From Planctomycetota bacterium (GTDB taxonomy: Bacteria; Planctomycetota; UBA8108; UBA1146): DNA of 64,000 bases. The stretch lies in assembly GCA_014240375.1 (NCBI GenBank), contig JAAZXB010000003.1:1-64000 (forward strand), read 5' to 3'. The notes under the pieces were generated by a model. It was not told the DNA's origin, made no database searches, and saw only the letters and a list, made by a program, of their open reading frames with translations. This document shows, in pieces, positions 56,757 to 64,000 of the stretch. Every line of letters starts with the position of its first letter. The stretch's first letter is position 1. Both the position numbers and the translations under genes were made by a program.

Positions 56757-57089
56757 TTACTCCTGTCCCGATGGGCCGAAACGCTTCAGCACCTTTTCGC
56801 GACCTTGTTCGAGAGGAATCGACACCCGGTTATTCTCGGCATCAGTCCAGCTGTAACTATCGAGTTGCTGTTCCTGTTGACTCTTGACTTCCTTGAGCCA
56901 ACGACTCTCCGACTGGATCGAACGGTCAAAGTATTTGACCTGTTCGCTGTCCGCCAGAAAGACCAGAAAATACACCGAGAAGAGGAACAGGATGGTAAAG
57001 ACCACCCCGCCGTACCACGTCGGAATCGCACTGGGATCGTCACCGGAGCCGGGAAGATCATCGTCGTGGATCGATTCGGATTGACTCAT
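56757..57089 (-). CDS. Small single-helix membrane protein of the ACIII/caa3 cluster
   Basis: The protein has 110 residues, with AAAGGAG 7 nt before the ATG. An acidic N-terminus (about 20 residues) leads to IPTWYGGVVFTILFLFSVYFLVFLA, one membrane helix whose context resembles the N-terminal anchor of CcoP/FixP. The rest is charged and soluble (SYSWTDAENNRVSIPLEQG). It has no cysteines, so no haem c. It lies between actF and SCO. It may be a structural subunit linking complex III and the oxidase; I cannot assign it further. Confidence 0.75.
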   Translation of the reverse strand: MSQSESIHDDDLPGSGDDPSAIPTWYGGVVFTILFLFSVYFLVFLADSEQVKYFDRSIQSESRWLKEVKSQQEQQLDSYSWTDAENNRVSIPLEQGREKVLKRFGPSGQE

Positions 57090-57102
57090 CTCGGGCTCCT
57101 TT

Positions 57103-58446
57103 CTAGGCGTTCTCGAATGCCAATGATTCTGACATTCTTGGATCCTTCTCGGCGATCAGCGAATGTCCTCTGAGTGACAGCGCTAGACCGATGATGAAGA
57201 TTCCAGCCATCCCCATCAGGATGGTGATGTCGACAAAGGTGAATGGAAACTCGGTGCCATTAGAGATCTGCGGCATCACCAGGTAGTACATGTCAGCCCA
57301 GTGCATGGCGAGGACCCACAGAGCACCCAGAGCAATCGTGGCACGCTTTCTCTTGATGTGCTTCGAGACGAGGAAGAGGAACGGCACGAAGAAGTGTCCC
57401 ACCACCATCAGCCAGCCCCAAAATCCCCACATCCAGGTGCTTTGACGACGCACGAACCAGATCGTCTCCTCGGGGATATTGGCGTACCAGTAAAGCATGT
57501 ACTGGCTGAACGCGATGTATGCCCAGAACACGGTGAAGGCGAACATCATCTTGCCGATATCTTGCATGTGCTCATCTGTGACCGCGCGGGTCAATCGTCC
57601 GTTGGCCTGGAGGAATACGATGATCAAAGCCAGCAGTGCGTGGAACGAAAGCACGCAGCCGGCGAAGATGTAAACGCCGAAGATGGTACTGAACCAGTGC
57701 GCATCGAGGCTCATCAGCAGGTCGTATCCAGCAAAGGTGACACTCATGGCAAAGAGGGCCACTCCCACCGGGCTCATACGACTCATGCGAGAGGATCGCT
57801 GCACATCCCCGTCACGATCCTGGGCCACGGAGGAACGATGGTAACTCCAGGCGAAGGCGGTCCAGATCACGAAGTAAACCGCCATGCGGATCAGGAACCA
57901 GTTGTAATTGAGATATGAAGCTTTGACGGCGATGACTTCATCGCCGGGATCGGGATGGACCCACTTGTAGAGCGATTCCATCGAGTCTGGGAACAGCAGC
58001 GGGATGAAGATCAGAGCCATCAGCACGACATTGCGCGAGACTCCTTCCGCCAGCCTTCTGACTACCGTACTCCAACCTGCATTGGTGATGTGGTGAACCA
58101 GCACGAAGAACAAACCGCCGAGAGTCATGGTGAGAAAGAAGCAGGCGCTGACCAGGTACGGGTGCCAGATACTCCACTGCGTCACGAATCCATGAATCGG
58201 ACCGTGGTCCCCTGCGTCGGCTGCGGCGTGTCCATCCCCTGCAGCCGAGTCATCTGCAGCCGAGTCATGTGCTGCGCCAGACGACTCTACCTCGTGGCCG
58301 CCAAAGGCGCCCTCGAGATTCCCCAGCGCCAGGGTGCCGATCAGTCCGAGCACCGCAAGAGTCGTCCCCAGGGCAATCATCTTGCCGGAGAGCGATCCGA
58401 GGGTGCGATTCTCCGTGCTGAGGTCAACGGTTACACCGTGTCCCAT
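57103..58446 (-). CDS. actF: Alternative complex III, membrane subunit ActF
   Basis: The protein has 447 residues from ATG 58446, with GGGGAGG 8 nt upstream; the longer frame to 58533 would overlap actE. ActF is one of two NrfD-like quinol-binding membrane subunits, with about ten helices. The N-terminal part has a low-complexity His/Ala/Asp/Gly-rich loop (about residues 50-85) after the first helix, including two direct 5-residue repeats. Later helices include ACFFLTMTLGGLFFVLVHHI and FTVFWAYIAFSQYMLYWYAN. It follows actE. Confidence 0.9.
   Translation of the reverse strand: MGHGVTVDLSTENRTLGSLSGKMIALGTTLAVLGLIGTLALGNLEGAFGGHEVESSGAAHDSAADDSAAGDGHAAADAGDHGPIHGFVTQWSIWHPYLVSACFFLTMTLGGLFFVLVHHITNAGWSTVVRRLAEGVSRNVVLMALIFIPLLFPDSMESLYKWVHPDPGDEVIAVKASYLNYNWFLIRMAVYFVIWTAFAWSYHRSSVAQDRDGDVQRSSRMSRMSPVGVALFAMSVTFAGYDLLMSLDAHWFSTIFGVYIFAGCVLSFHALLALIIVFLQANGRLTRAVTDEHMQDIGKMMFAFTVFWAYIAFSQYMLYWYANIPEETIWFVRRQSTWMWGFWGWLMVVGHFFVPFLFLVSKHIKRKRATIALGALWVLAMHWADMYYLVMPQISNGTEFPFTFVDITILMGMAGIFIIGLALSLRGHSLIAEKDPRMSESLAFENA
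58240..58269. repeat. Two tandem 15-bp copies inside actF
   Basis: TGCAGCCGAGTCATC and TGCAGCCGAGTCATG lie directly end to end. They encode a duplicated DSAAD-type segment in the low-complexity loop of ActF. The unit is five codons, so the frame is kept. Confidence 0.85.
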
Positions 58447-58450
58447 CGGG

Positions 58451-59203
58451 CTACCTCCCCTGCCGGGCATCAGAGCCCGCTTCGTCTTGAGGCTTTGCGC
58501 CGGTTTCCTTATCACCGCTGAGAGCTTTCTCACGCAGCAGTCGCTCCCGATCGGACGCAGGAATCTCGGCGATATCCACCGACTGACTCAACTGCAGTGC
58601 TTTCACATGCGCGACGATCGCCCAGCGATCCGCCGGAGCAATCTGCGAACGATAGCCCGGCATGGTAGCGATGCCGTACCCGGTGATGTTGAAGATCTCG
58701 CCGATCGGATGGGCCAGCCCCTTTTCCGAGGAAAGATCGGAAACGAGCCAGGCGCCGTAGTCGGAGACCTCCGCTCGGCGACTGACCATTCCATCTCCAT
58801 GTCCGGAGATCCCGTGACAAGGAGTACAGTAGATGTTGAAGCGATCTTGACCCCGTTGCAGTAACTCAGCAGTGACCGGCACCTGCTCGGGGAACTCGGT
58901 GGCCCATTCCCCTGCGACAGTGCCCCAGCGATAATGCTCATCTTGAGATAGATCGCCGCGAGCGACGGTCCCTGCGACCGGCAATCTCATCGAACGCCCA
59001 TCGGCAAAGAGCGGGTTGGCACTCTGTTCCTTGAATTTCTGCTGTTGATCCATGTCGTAAAAGACGTGAATCCTGGTCGAGCGTGATGTCGCATACCGAG
59101 ATTTCGCCACCAGCATCGGGGGAACCAACAACGCCAGATTCACCAGGATGATCACCGCGATGATCCACCCCGGAACACTGGTTTCATTTCTTGGCAAGGC
59201 CAT
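58451..59203 (-). CDS. actE: Alternative complex III, monohaem cytochrome c subunit ActE
   Basis: The protein has 250 residues, with GAGGAG 8 nt before the ATG. One N-terminal membrane helix (about residues 13-33) anchors it. The haem c motif is CTPCH at 126-130, in FNIYCTPCHGISGHGDG; the Met ligand is probably in GYGIATMPGYRSQI. It carries electrons within complex III toward the oxidase. The C-terminus is charged and has no recognised feature. It follows actD after four bases. Confidence 0.92.
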   Translation of the reverse strand: MALPRNETSVPGWIIAVIILVNLALLVPPMLVAKSRYATSRSTRIHVFYDMDQQQKFKEQSANPLFADGRSMRLPVAGTVARGDLSQDEHYRWGTVAGEWATEFPEQVPVTAELLQRGQDRFNIYCTPCHGISGHGDGMVSRRAEVSDYGAWLVSDLSSEKGLAHPIGEIFNITGYGIATMPGYRSQIAPADRWAIVAHVKALQLSQSVDIAEIPASDRERLLREKALSGDKETGAKPQDEAGSDARQGR

Positions 59204-59207
59204 GGCT

Positions 59208-59798
59208 TTACTCCTCGATCACTTCAACGGCGTTGGCCCCGAGTTCCCGAAGGAGCCTGGAGTTTGCACCGATATCAAACTGGCGATCACGACCATCAAT
59301 GCTGATGAAGAAACGATCTGCCGTGACTCTTCGAAAGCGATCACTGCGAAAATGAGGGCGGTAAAAACGAGGAAGCCCATTGAGCGCGAGCATCCCGCCA
59401 AAAGAGGCGAATGCGCTGAGCAAGATGGTCAACTCGAAGGCCACGGGAATGCTTGCCGGAATACTGAAGAAGGGCTTGCCGCTGATCAGGAACGGATAGT
59501 CCACTGCATTCATCCAGCCTTGCATCAACAATCCGCCGCAGAATCCGGTGAATCCGCCACCAAGGACGATCCACGGCAGCAGAGTGGGACGAATTCCCAT
59601 CGCTTGATCGAGACCATGAACCGGATAAGGAGTGTGGCAATCCCACAGTTTGAATCCTTTGTCCCGCATGTTTGTGGCCGCATCCATCAGCTGGTCGGCA
59701 GTCTCGAATTCGGCCAGCATCAGGACCGCCTTCGCATCGGTAGCGGTTTCTGCGGTGATCGTGTGCACCTCCACCGAACTGTTCATCTCTGCACTCAT
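59208..59798 (-). CDS. actD: Alternative complex III, membrane subunit ActD (DUF3341)
   Basis: The protein has 196 residues, with GGGGGAG 7 nt upstream of the ATG. The N-terminal half has a ferredoxin-like fold (VLMLAEFETADQLMDAATNMRDKGF); then two membrane helices, LLPWIVLGGGFTGFCGGLLM and a second around VAFELTILLSAFASFGGMLA. KLWDCHTPYPVHGLDQAMG is a DUF3341 signature. It has no redox centre and is a structural subunit in known ACIII structures. It starts one base after the actC stop. Confidence 0.92.
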   Translation of the reverse strand: MSAEMNSSVEVHTITAETATDAKAVLMLAEFETADQLMDAATNMRDKGFKLWDCHTPYPVHGLDQAMGIRPTLLPWIVLGGGFTGFCGGLLMQGWMNAVDYPFLISGKPFFSIPASIPVAFELTILLSAFASFGGMLALNGLPRFYRPHFRSDRFRRVTADRFFISIDGRDRQFDIGANSRLLRELGANAVEVIEE

Positions 59799-59799
59799 C

Positions 59800-61308
59800 T
59801 CAGTTCTCCCCCTGACTTGCGGAAGCGGAATCCGCCGTCGCTTCGGAGGAGTGCCGCGCTGAAGCAGCCGCCCTCGATTGAGCCTGTTCAGCCAGTACCC
59901 CCCGTACCTCGCTCATGGCGATGAAGGGAAGGAAGCGACAGAACAGGGCGAAAAGGGTGAAGAAGAGGCCGAACGCTCCCAGCATGATCATCACGTCCGC
60001 AAGTTTGGGACTGTAGTAGTCCCACGCACTGGATGTGTAATCGTTGGCCAAACTCGTCACGGTGATGACGAATCGCTCGAACCACATACCGATGTTGACG
60101 AAAATGCTGACCACGAACATGACCCAGATGTTGGTTCTCATCTTCTTGAACCAGAAGATCTGCGGCGCCAATACATTGCAGGAAACCATGATCCAGTAGG
60201 CCCATGCATACTGCCCGAAGGCTCGGTTGATGAAGGCGAATTTCTCGACCTTCACGCCACCGTACCAGGCCATGAAGAACTCCTGAGAATAGGCGTATCC
60301 CACCAGCATGCCGGTGAGCATGATGATCTTGTTCATGTTCTCGAGGTGCTTGAGAGTGATCACATCCTTGAGCCCGAACAACTGCCTGGCCGGAACCAGG
60401 AGTGTCAGGACCATCGCAAATCCGCTGAAGATCGCCCCCGCCACGAAGTACGGCGGAAAGATCGTGGTATGCCATCCGGGCACCTGTGAGACGGCGAAGT
60501 CAAACGACACCACCGAGTGCACAGAGAGCACCAGCGGAGTCGCCAGCGCTGCAAGCAGCAGGTAGGAGCGTTCGTACACGTGCCATTGGCGATTGGAACC
60601 GGTCCACCCGAGGGACAGCGCTCCATAAGCGATCTTACGAACGGTGTGCTTGGCACGATCGCGCAGCGTTGCCAGGTCTGGAATCATTCCCATGTACCAG
60701 AACAGCAGAGAAACCGTGAAGTAGGTTCCAACGGCGAACACATCCCACAGCAATGGACTGCGGAAATTGGGCCACAGTTCCATCTGATTGGGCAGCGGGA
60801 ACATCCAGTAGGCAAACCAGGCGCGCCCGACGTGAATCCCCGGGAACATGCCGGCACAGATCACCGCAAAGATGGTCATCGCCTCTGCAGCACGGTTGAT
60901 CGAGGTACGCCACTTCTGGCGGAACAGGAACAGGATCGCTGAGATCAGCGTTCCGGCATGGCCAATTCCGACCCAGAAAACGAAGTTGACGATGGCGTAA
61001 CCCCAGCCGACCGGGTTATTGACTCCCCAGGTTCCCACGCCCCAAAAGATCAGGAACGGGATGAAGACTCCGAGTAACCCCAGTACCGAGAATGCCAGCA
61101 GGAAGAAGCCCCACCAGCCGATGGTCGGCTTCTCCTCGACGATCGAGCAGACCTTGTCGGTGATGGTGGTGTTGTCGTTTTCTCCAGTGATCAGATCGAC
61201 GCGAGTATCCGGAGAATAAGCCGTGTTGTCGATCTCCGGGCTCTCCGCATTCCCGGTCAATTCGGGTCGCACAACGGGGCTCAGGGCTGCGAGCAATCGT
61301 TTTATCAC
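59800..61308 (-). CDS. actC: Alternative complex III, quinol-binding membrane subunit ActC (NrfD-like)
   Basis: The protein has 502 residues with about ten helices. It starts at GTG 61308, with GAGGGG 5 nt upstream, and follows actB by two bases. Typical parts are [40 protein letters not shown] and [20 protein letters not shown]. It belongs to the polysulfide reductase NrfD family and binds the quinol in known ACIII structures. The C-terminal 30 residues are Ala/Ser-rich. Confidence 0.94.
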   Translation of the reverse strand: MIKRLLAALSPVVRPELTGNAESPEIDNTAYSPDTRVDLITGENDNTTITDKVCSIVEEKPTIGWWGFFLLAFSVLGLLGVFIPFLIFWGVGTWGVNNPVGWGYAIVNFVFWVGIGHAGTLISAILFLFRQKWRTSINRAAEAMTIFAVICAGMFPGIHVGRAWFAYWMFPLPNQMELWPNFRSPLLWDVFAVGTYFTVSLLFWYMGMIPDLATLRDRAKHTVRKIAYGALSLGWTGSNRQWHVYERSYLLLAALATPLVLSVHSVVSFDFAVSQVPGWHTTIFPPYFVAGAIFSGFAMVLTLLVPARQLFGLKDVITLKHLENMNKIIMLTGMLVGYAYSQEFFMAWYGGVKVEKFAFINRAFGQYAWAYWIMVSCNVLAPQIFWFKKMRTNIWVMFVVSIFVNIGMWFERFVITVTSLANDYTSSAWDYYSPKLADVMIMLGAFGLFFTLFALFCRFLPFIAMSEVRGVLAEQAQSRAAASARHSSEATADSASASQGEN

Positions 61309-61310
61309 CG

Positions 61311-64000
61311 CTACCCCTCTTCCCTGGTCGCAGGATTACGCAGTTTCGCCAGGAAACTGGTTCGCGGTTTGACATTCAACTCAGCGAGCATCTTGTAAGC
61401 ACGGTGCGATTTCTGGGTCAACGAGACCTGACTCTTCGGATCCGAGAGATCTCCGAAGGTGATCGCATGCGTGGGACAGGACTGAGCACACGCGGGCATC
61501 ACATCTCCGTCCACCAGATCGCGCTTCTCGTTATTCGCCTTGATCTTCGATCGATTGATCCGCTGTACACAGTAGGTGCACTTCTCCATGACACCGCGCG
61601 CGCGCACGGTGACATCGGGGTTGTAGCCCATCTGCTCGGTGGCACTGGGATTCTTGGTGTTGTTGAAGTAGTTGAAGCGGCGCACCTTGTAGGGGCAGTT
61701 GTTACTGCAGTAGCGAGTGCCGATGCACCGGTTATAGACCATGTCATTGAGGCCCTCTTCATTGTGAACCGTAGCCGCCACCGGGCACACCTGTTCACAG
61801 GGGGCATTCTCACACTGGTTGCAGGTGAGAGGCTGATGAACCACCTCTGGATTCTCGACATCGTCACCCCTGAAGTAGCGATCGATGCGGATCCAATGCA
61901 TCTCCCGACCGTAGGCGAGTTCATCCTTGCCAACGACGGCGATGTTGTTCTCCGACTGACACGCCACCACACAGGAGCTACAGCCGGTGCAGACGTTGAG
62001 GTCGATCGACATCGCCCAGCGTCGCCCGCGATACTCGTGCTCGGTCCAGGGGCTCTCGAGATCGGGGTGGTGCGGGCCAGCTTCTTCGACCTGCGCCTTT
62101 ACCTCGGAACTATCCGGGTTGAATCCGGTATCCACGACCCGAACAAACTCGCCAATTTTCCGCTGTTCCTCATTGAACTCCAGGTCACCCATGAACTCCT
62201 CGGGACGCACCGGATTGTGGTCCTGGGTGGTCGCCAGGGGGTAGTTCCCCTCGCCACGAGAAACACTGACGGAGGCATAACCTGCCCGAACCGCATCGGC
62301 ATCTCGCAGGGCGTAGGTGTCGAATCCGACCCCGTCGGCAATCTGGTACAGGGATGGCTTTCTCGAAAGTCGCCCGGCCGCTCGATCCGAGATCAGTCGG
62401 CCATATCCAAGAGCCACTCCGATGCTGTCTCGGTTCTGTCCTGGTAGCAGGAATGCCGGCATCGAGAGGTTTGCCCCAGCGACGGAGAGATCGATCAAAT
62501 CACCGTTCTTGACTCCCAGTTCGGAACCGAGCACCGGTGAGATGAGAGCGCAATTATCCCAGGCGACCTTGGTGATCGGGTCGGGAAGTTCCTGCAGCCA
62601 ACCGTTGTTGGCGTGGCGACCATCAAACAGCGAGTGGTCCGGCAAGAAAACGATCTCCTTGCCGCTCACCGTTTGCATGGAACCTTCGAGCCCTGGGCCC
62701 CAGCCGCCTGTCACATCGGGCGCGCTGGCCACGGTGTTTGAAGTGCCGGCAACGAAGCCGTCGTGGAGCCACTTCTTCCAGGAGGACTCGAAGTCCTTCT
62801 GCGCCAGCGGCTGAAGTACACCACGAACGATGTCGTGCCCCGATTTTGCCTCGTCATCGACCACTGCACTGATCACCTCGAGTGCACTGCGGCCAGAATA
62901 AAGCGGAGCGATGAGCGGTTGACGCAAGGTCACCGTTCCATCCCAGCTGCGGCCGTCCCCCCACTCTTCGAGGAAGTGAGTCTGATTGAGATGCCACTGA
63001 CAGACACCGCCGGTTTCGTCGTCGTAGAGTCCGAGGTGCATCGAGAGTGGAACCTGGCCGATCAGATCCTTCCACGACTTCCCGATGGAGGGAGCGTCGT
63101 AGACTGGATTGACCCCGATCAGCAGCAACGTCTCCACTTCCCCCTGGCCGATGCGATCGGCGAGGCGCTGGAGATCATCGATATGTGCGGGTCTCTCACC
63201 ATGGGCGACCTCTGCGTAACTGAGAGTCTTTCCCACCGCTCCCAGGGCGACATTCATGGCGTGCACCAGCGCATGAACTTCCGCGGGTTGACGGTCCCCC
63301 GCCATCAACAGACAGGAGCCCTGGTGAGACTTGAGGTCCGCTGCCATCTGCTGGATTCGACCATCGGTGGAGGGCGGTGCAGAAGCCACCGCCGCAGCCA
63401 CATCCGCGGGTAACTGGACGCCAGTGGCCGCAGCCAGTTGTGCGGCGATTCGTGGGATATCTGCGGTACGCGCCGGGATCCGGACATCCGCCACCCCGCC
63501 GGTCACAGAGAGGGTGCTCTCCACCGACCAGACCCGACTGAGAATCGGTTCGTCGTCATCGGCGGAGGTTCGAAGCGCAGCCCAGTCACTACTGTGCTGG
63601 AGACTCGCCGGATGGTTCATCAAGGGATCGGCGTCGAGGCAGACCAGCACCTGCGCGGCCGACAGATCCGCCACTGGACGCATCGGCCTGCCGAACAGCT
63701 GTTCAGTCCCCAGTCGTTCCGAATCACGATGCAACGGAGCCCACTCATGCCAGGAAGAATCGGCGACCTCTCGCAGTAGTCGATTGCGCATCGCCGTCAG
63801 AGCCATCGAGGAACTGGGTGCTGCCAGTACCGCGACCTTGCCCGATCGACCGGCAGTGCGAAGTGCCGAGATCGCTCGATTCCAGTCGGCGGTGGCATGA
63901 CCATCCGCAGTGACATGGCTCGGTTGCGAACTACGTCCCGGGTCATACATTCCCAGAACGCTCGCTTGCATCTGCGCAGTGGTGGAACCGCTGTGAGATG
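61311..64000 (-). CDS. actB: Alternative complex III, iron-sulfur subunit ActB (5' end beyond window)
   Basis: At least 895 residues are visible; the frame is open to the window edge, so the N-terminus is missing. ATG 63971 is an internal methionine candidate but not needed as a start. The first two-thirds resemble a molybdopterin oxidoreductase that has lost its cofactor site ([20 protein letters not shown] is typical of ActB). The C-terminal 250 residues form a ferredoxin-like domain with [46 protein letters not shown] and CTYCVQRI, binding four Fe-S clusters. It is probably exported by Tat, but the signal lies outside. actA should lie upstream. Confidence 0.95.
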   Translation of the reverse strand, partial: SHSGSTTAQMQASVLGMYDPGRSSQPSHVTADGHATADWNRAISALRTAGRSGKVAVLAAPSSSMALTAMRNRLLREVADSSWHEWAPLHRDSERLGTEQLFGRPMRPVADLSAAQVLVCLDADPLMNHPASLQHSSDWAALRTSADDDEPILSRVWSVESTLSVTGGVADVRIPARTADIPRIAAQLAAATGVQLPADVAAAVASAPPSTDGRIQQMAADLKSHQGSCLLMAGDRQPAEVHALVHAMNVALGAVGKTLSYAEVAHGERPAHIDDLQRLADRIGQGEVETLLLIGVNPVYDAPSIGKSWKDLIGQVPLSMHLGLYDDETGGVCQWHLNQTHFLEEWGDGRSWDGTVTLRQPLIAPLYSGRSALEVISAVVDDEAKSGHDIVRGVLQPLAQKDFESSWKKWLHDGFVAGTSNTVASAPDVTGGWGPGLEGSMQTVSGKEIVFLPDHSLFDGRHANNGWLQELPDPITKVAWDNCALISPVLGSELGVKNGDLIDLSVAGANLSMPAFLLPGQNRDSIGVALGYGRLISDRAAGRLSRKPSLYQIADGVGFDTYALRDADAVRAGYASVSVSRGEGNYPLATTQDHNPVRPEEFMGDLEFNEEQRKIGEFVRVVDTGFNPDSSEVKAQVEEAGPHHPDLESPWTEHEYRGRRWAMSIDLNVCTGCSSCVVACQSENNIAVVGKDELAYGREMHWIRIDRYFRGDDVENPEVVHQPLTCNQCENAPCEQVCPVAATVHNEEGLNDMVYNRCIGTRYCSNNCPYKVRRFNYFNNTKNPSATEQMGYNPDVTVRARGVMEKCTYCVQRINRSKIKANNEKRDLVDGDVMPACAQSCPTHAITFGDLSDPKSQVSLTQKSHRAYKMLAELNVKPRTSFLAKLRNPATREEG

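Overview
The window is a gene-dense stretch of a bacterial chromosome. No gap between genes exceeds about 220 bases. It contains no tRNA, rRNA, CRISPR array, transposase, integrase or phage gene. The organism looks like a diderm bacterium, most probably a member of the Planctomycetota. It has an LpxL-type lipid acyltransferase and a DUF481 outer-membrane barrel. It also has an ECF sigma factor divergent from a TPR Ser/Thr kinase, and an alternative complex III / caa3 oxidase respiratory cluster. Several secreted peptidases and a secreted toroid protein are present. The phylum is an inference from gene content, not a computed placement.

Layout. 1-64: an 8-bp tandem repeat cut by the window edge. 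186-4560 (+): comEC, mtnA, a DCC-family membrane protein and an easily missed 77-codon zinc-ribbon ORF. 4562-7018 (-): purE, purC and an LpxL-like acyltransferase. 7163-9662 (+): a DUF481 barrel and an unusual radical SAM protein. 9713-14556 (-): RNase D and a 1220-residue fused 2-oxoglutarate dehydrogenase (Kgd/OdhA type). 14715-18015: divergent ECF sigma factor and protein kinase. 18003-19894 (-): M42 peptidase and SfsA. 20114-23014 (+): a Trm112-like zinc protein and homodimeric pyruvate dehydrogenase E1. 23168-27313 (-): ahcY with a clear intrinsic terminator, and a secreted toroid protein. 27486-29435 (+): acsA. 29466-37575 (-): one tight operon read aroA, mnmG, DUF4442, NUDIX, der, ruvC, infA, M28 peptidase. 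37692-42484 (+): M14 peptidase, acyltransferase-3 and a thioredoxin-like protein of unknown role. 42481-48606 (-): a complete SUF operon read Rrf2 regulator, sufB, sufC, sufD, sufS, sufU, sufT. 48843-50776 (+): ctaB and a DUF3179 protein. 50779-64000 (-): the respiratory cluster read actB (cut by the edge), actC, actD, actE, actF, a small membrane protein, SCO, coxB, coxA, coxC, coxD and a second subunit-III-like gene.

How the genes work together. The right third encodes a respiratory module. ActB-F oxidise quinol and pass electrons to cytochrome c. CoxB carries its own haem c and CuA and feeds the CoxA oxidase. SCO loads CuA, and CtaB on the opposite strand makes haem O for the oxidase. The SUF operon beside it supplies the Fe-S clusters that ActB needs. 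The metabolic genes (kgd, aceE, acsA, ahcY, mtnA, purC/purE, aroA) are ordinary central metabolism.

The window is mostly housekeeping and I see no convincing new defence or biosynthetic system. The most interesting signals are small. Several genes appear to lack a usable ATG/GTG/TTG start but have a good Shine-Dalgarno sequence about 5 nt before an in-frame ATC or ATT: the zinc-ribbon ORF, the suf regulator, and possibly the M28 peptidase and comEC. A palindrome in front of the suf regulator is a candidate operator. The radical SAM protein has a CX8CX2C motif. Short tandem repeats, two of them with 15-bp units, occur inside or beside genes.
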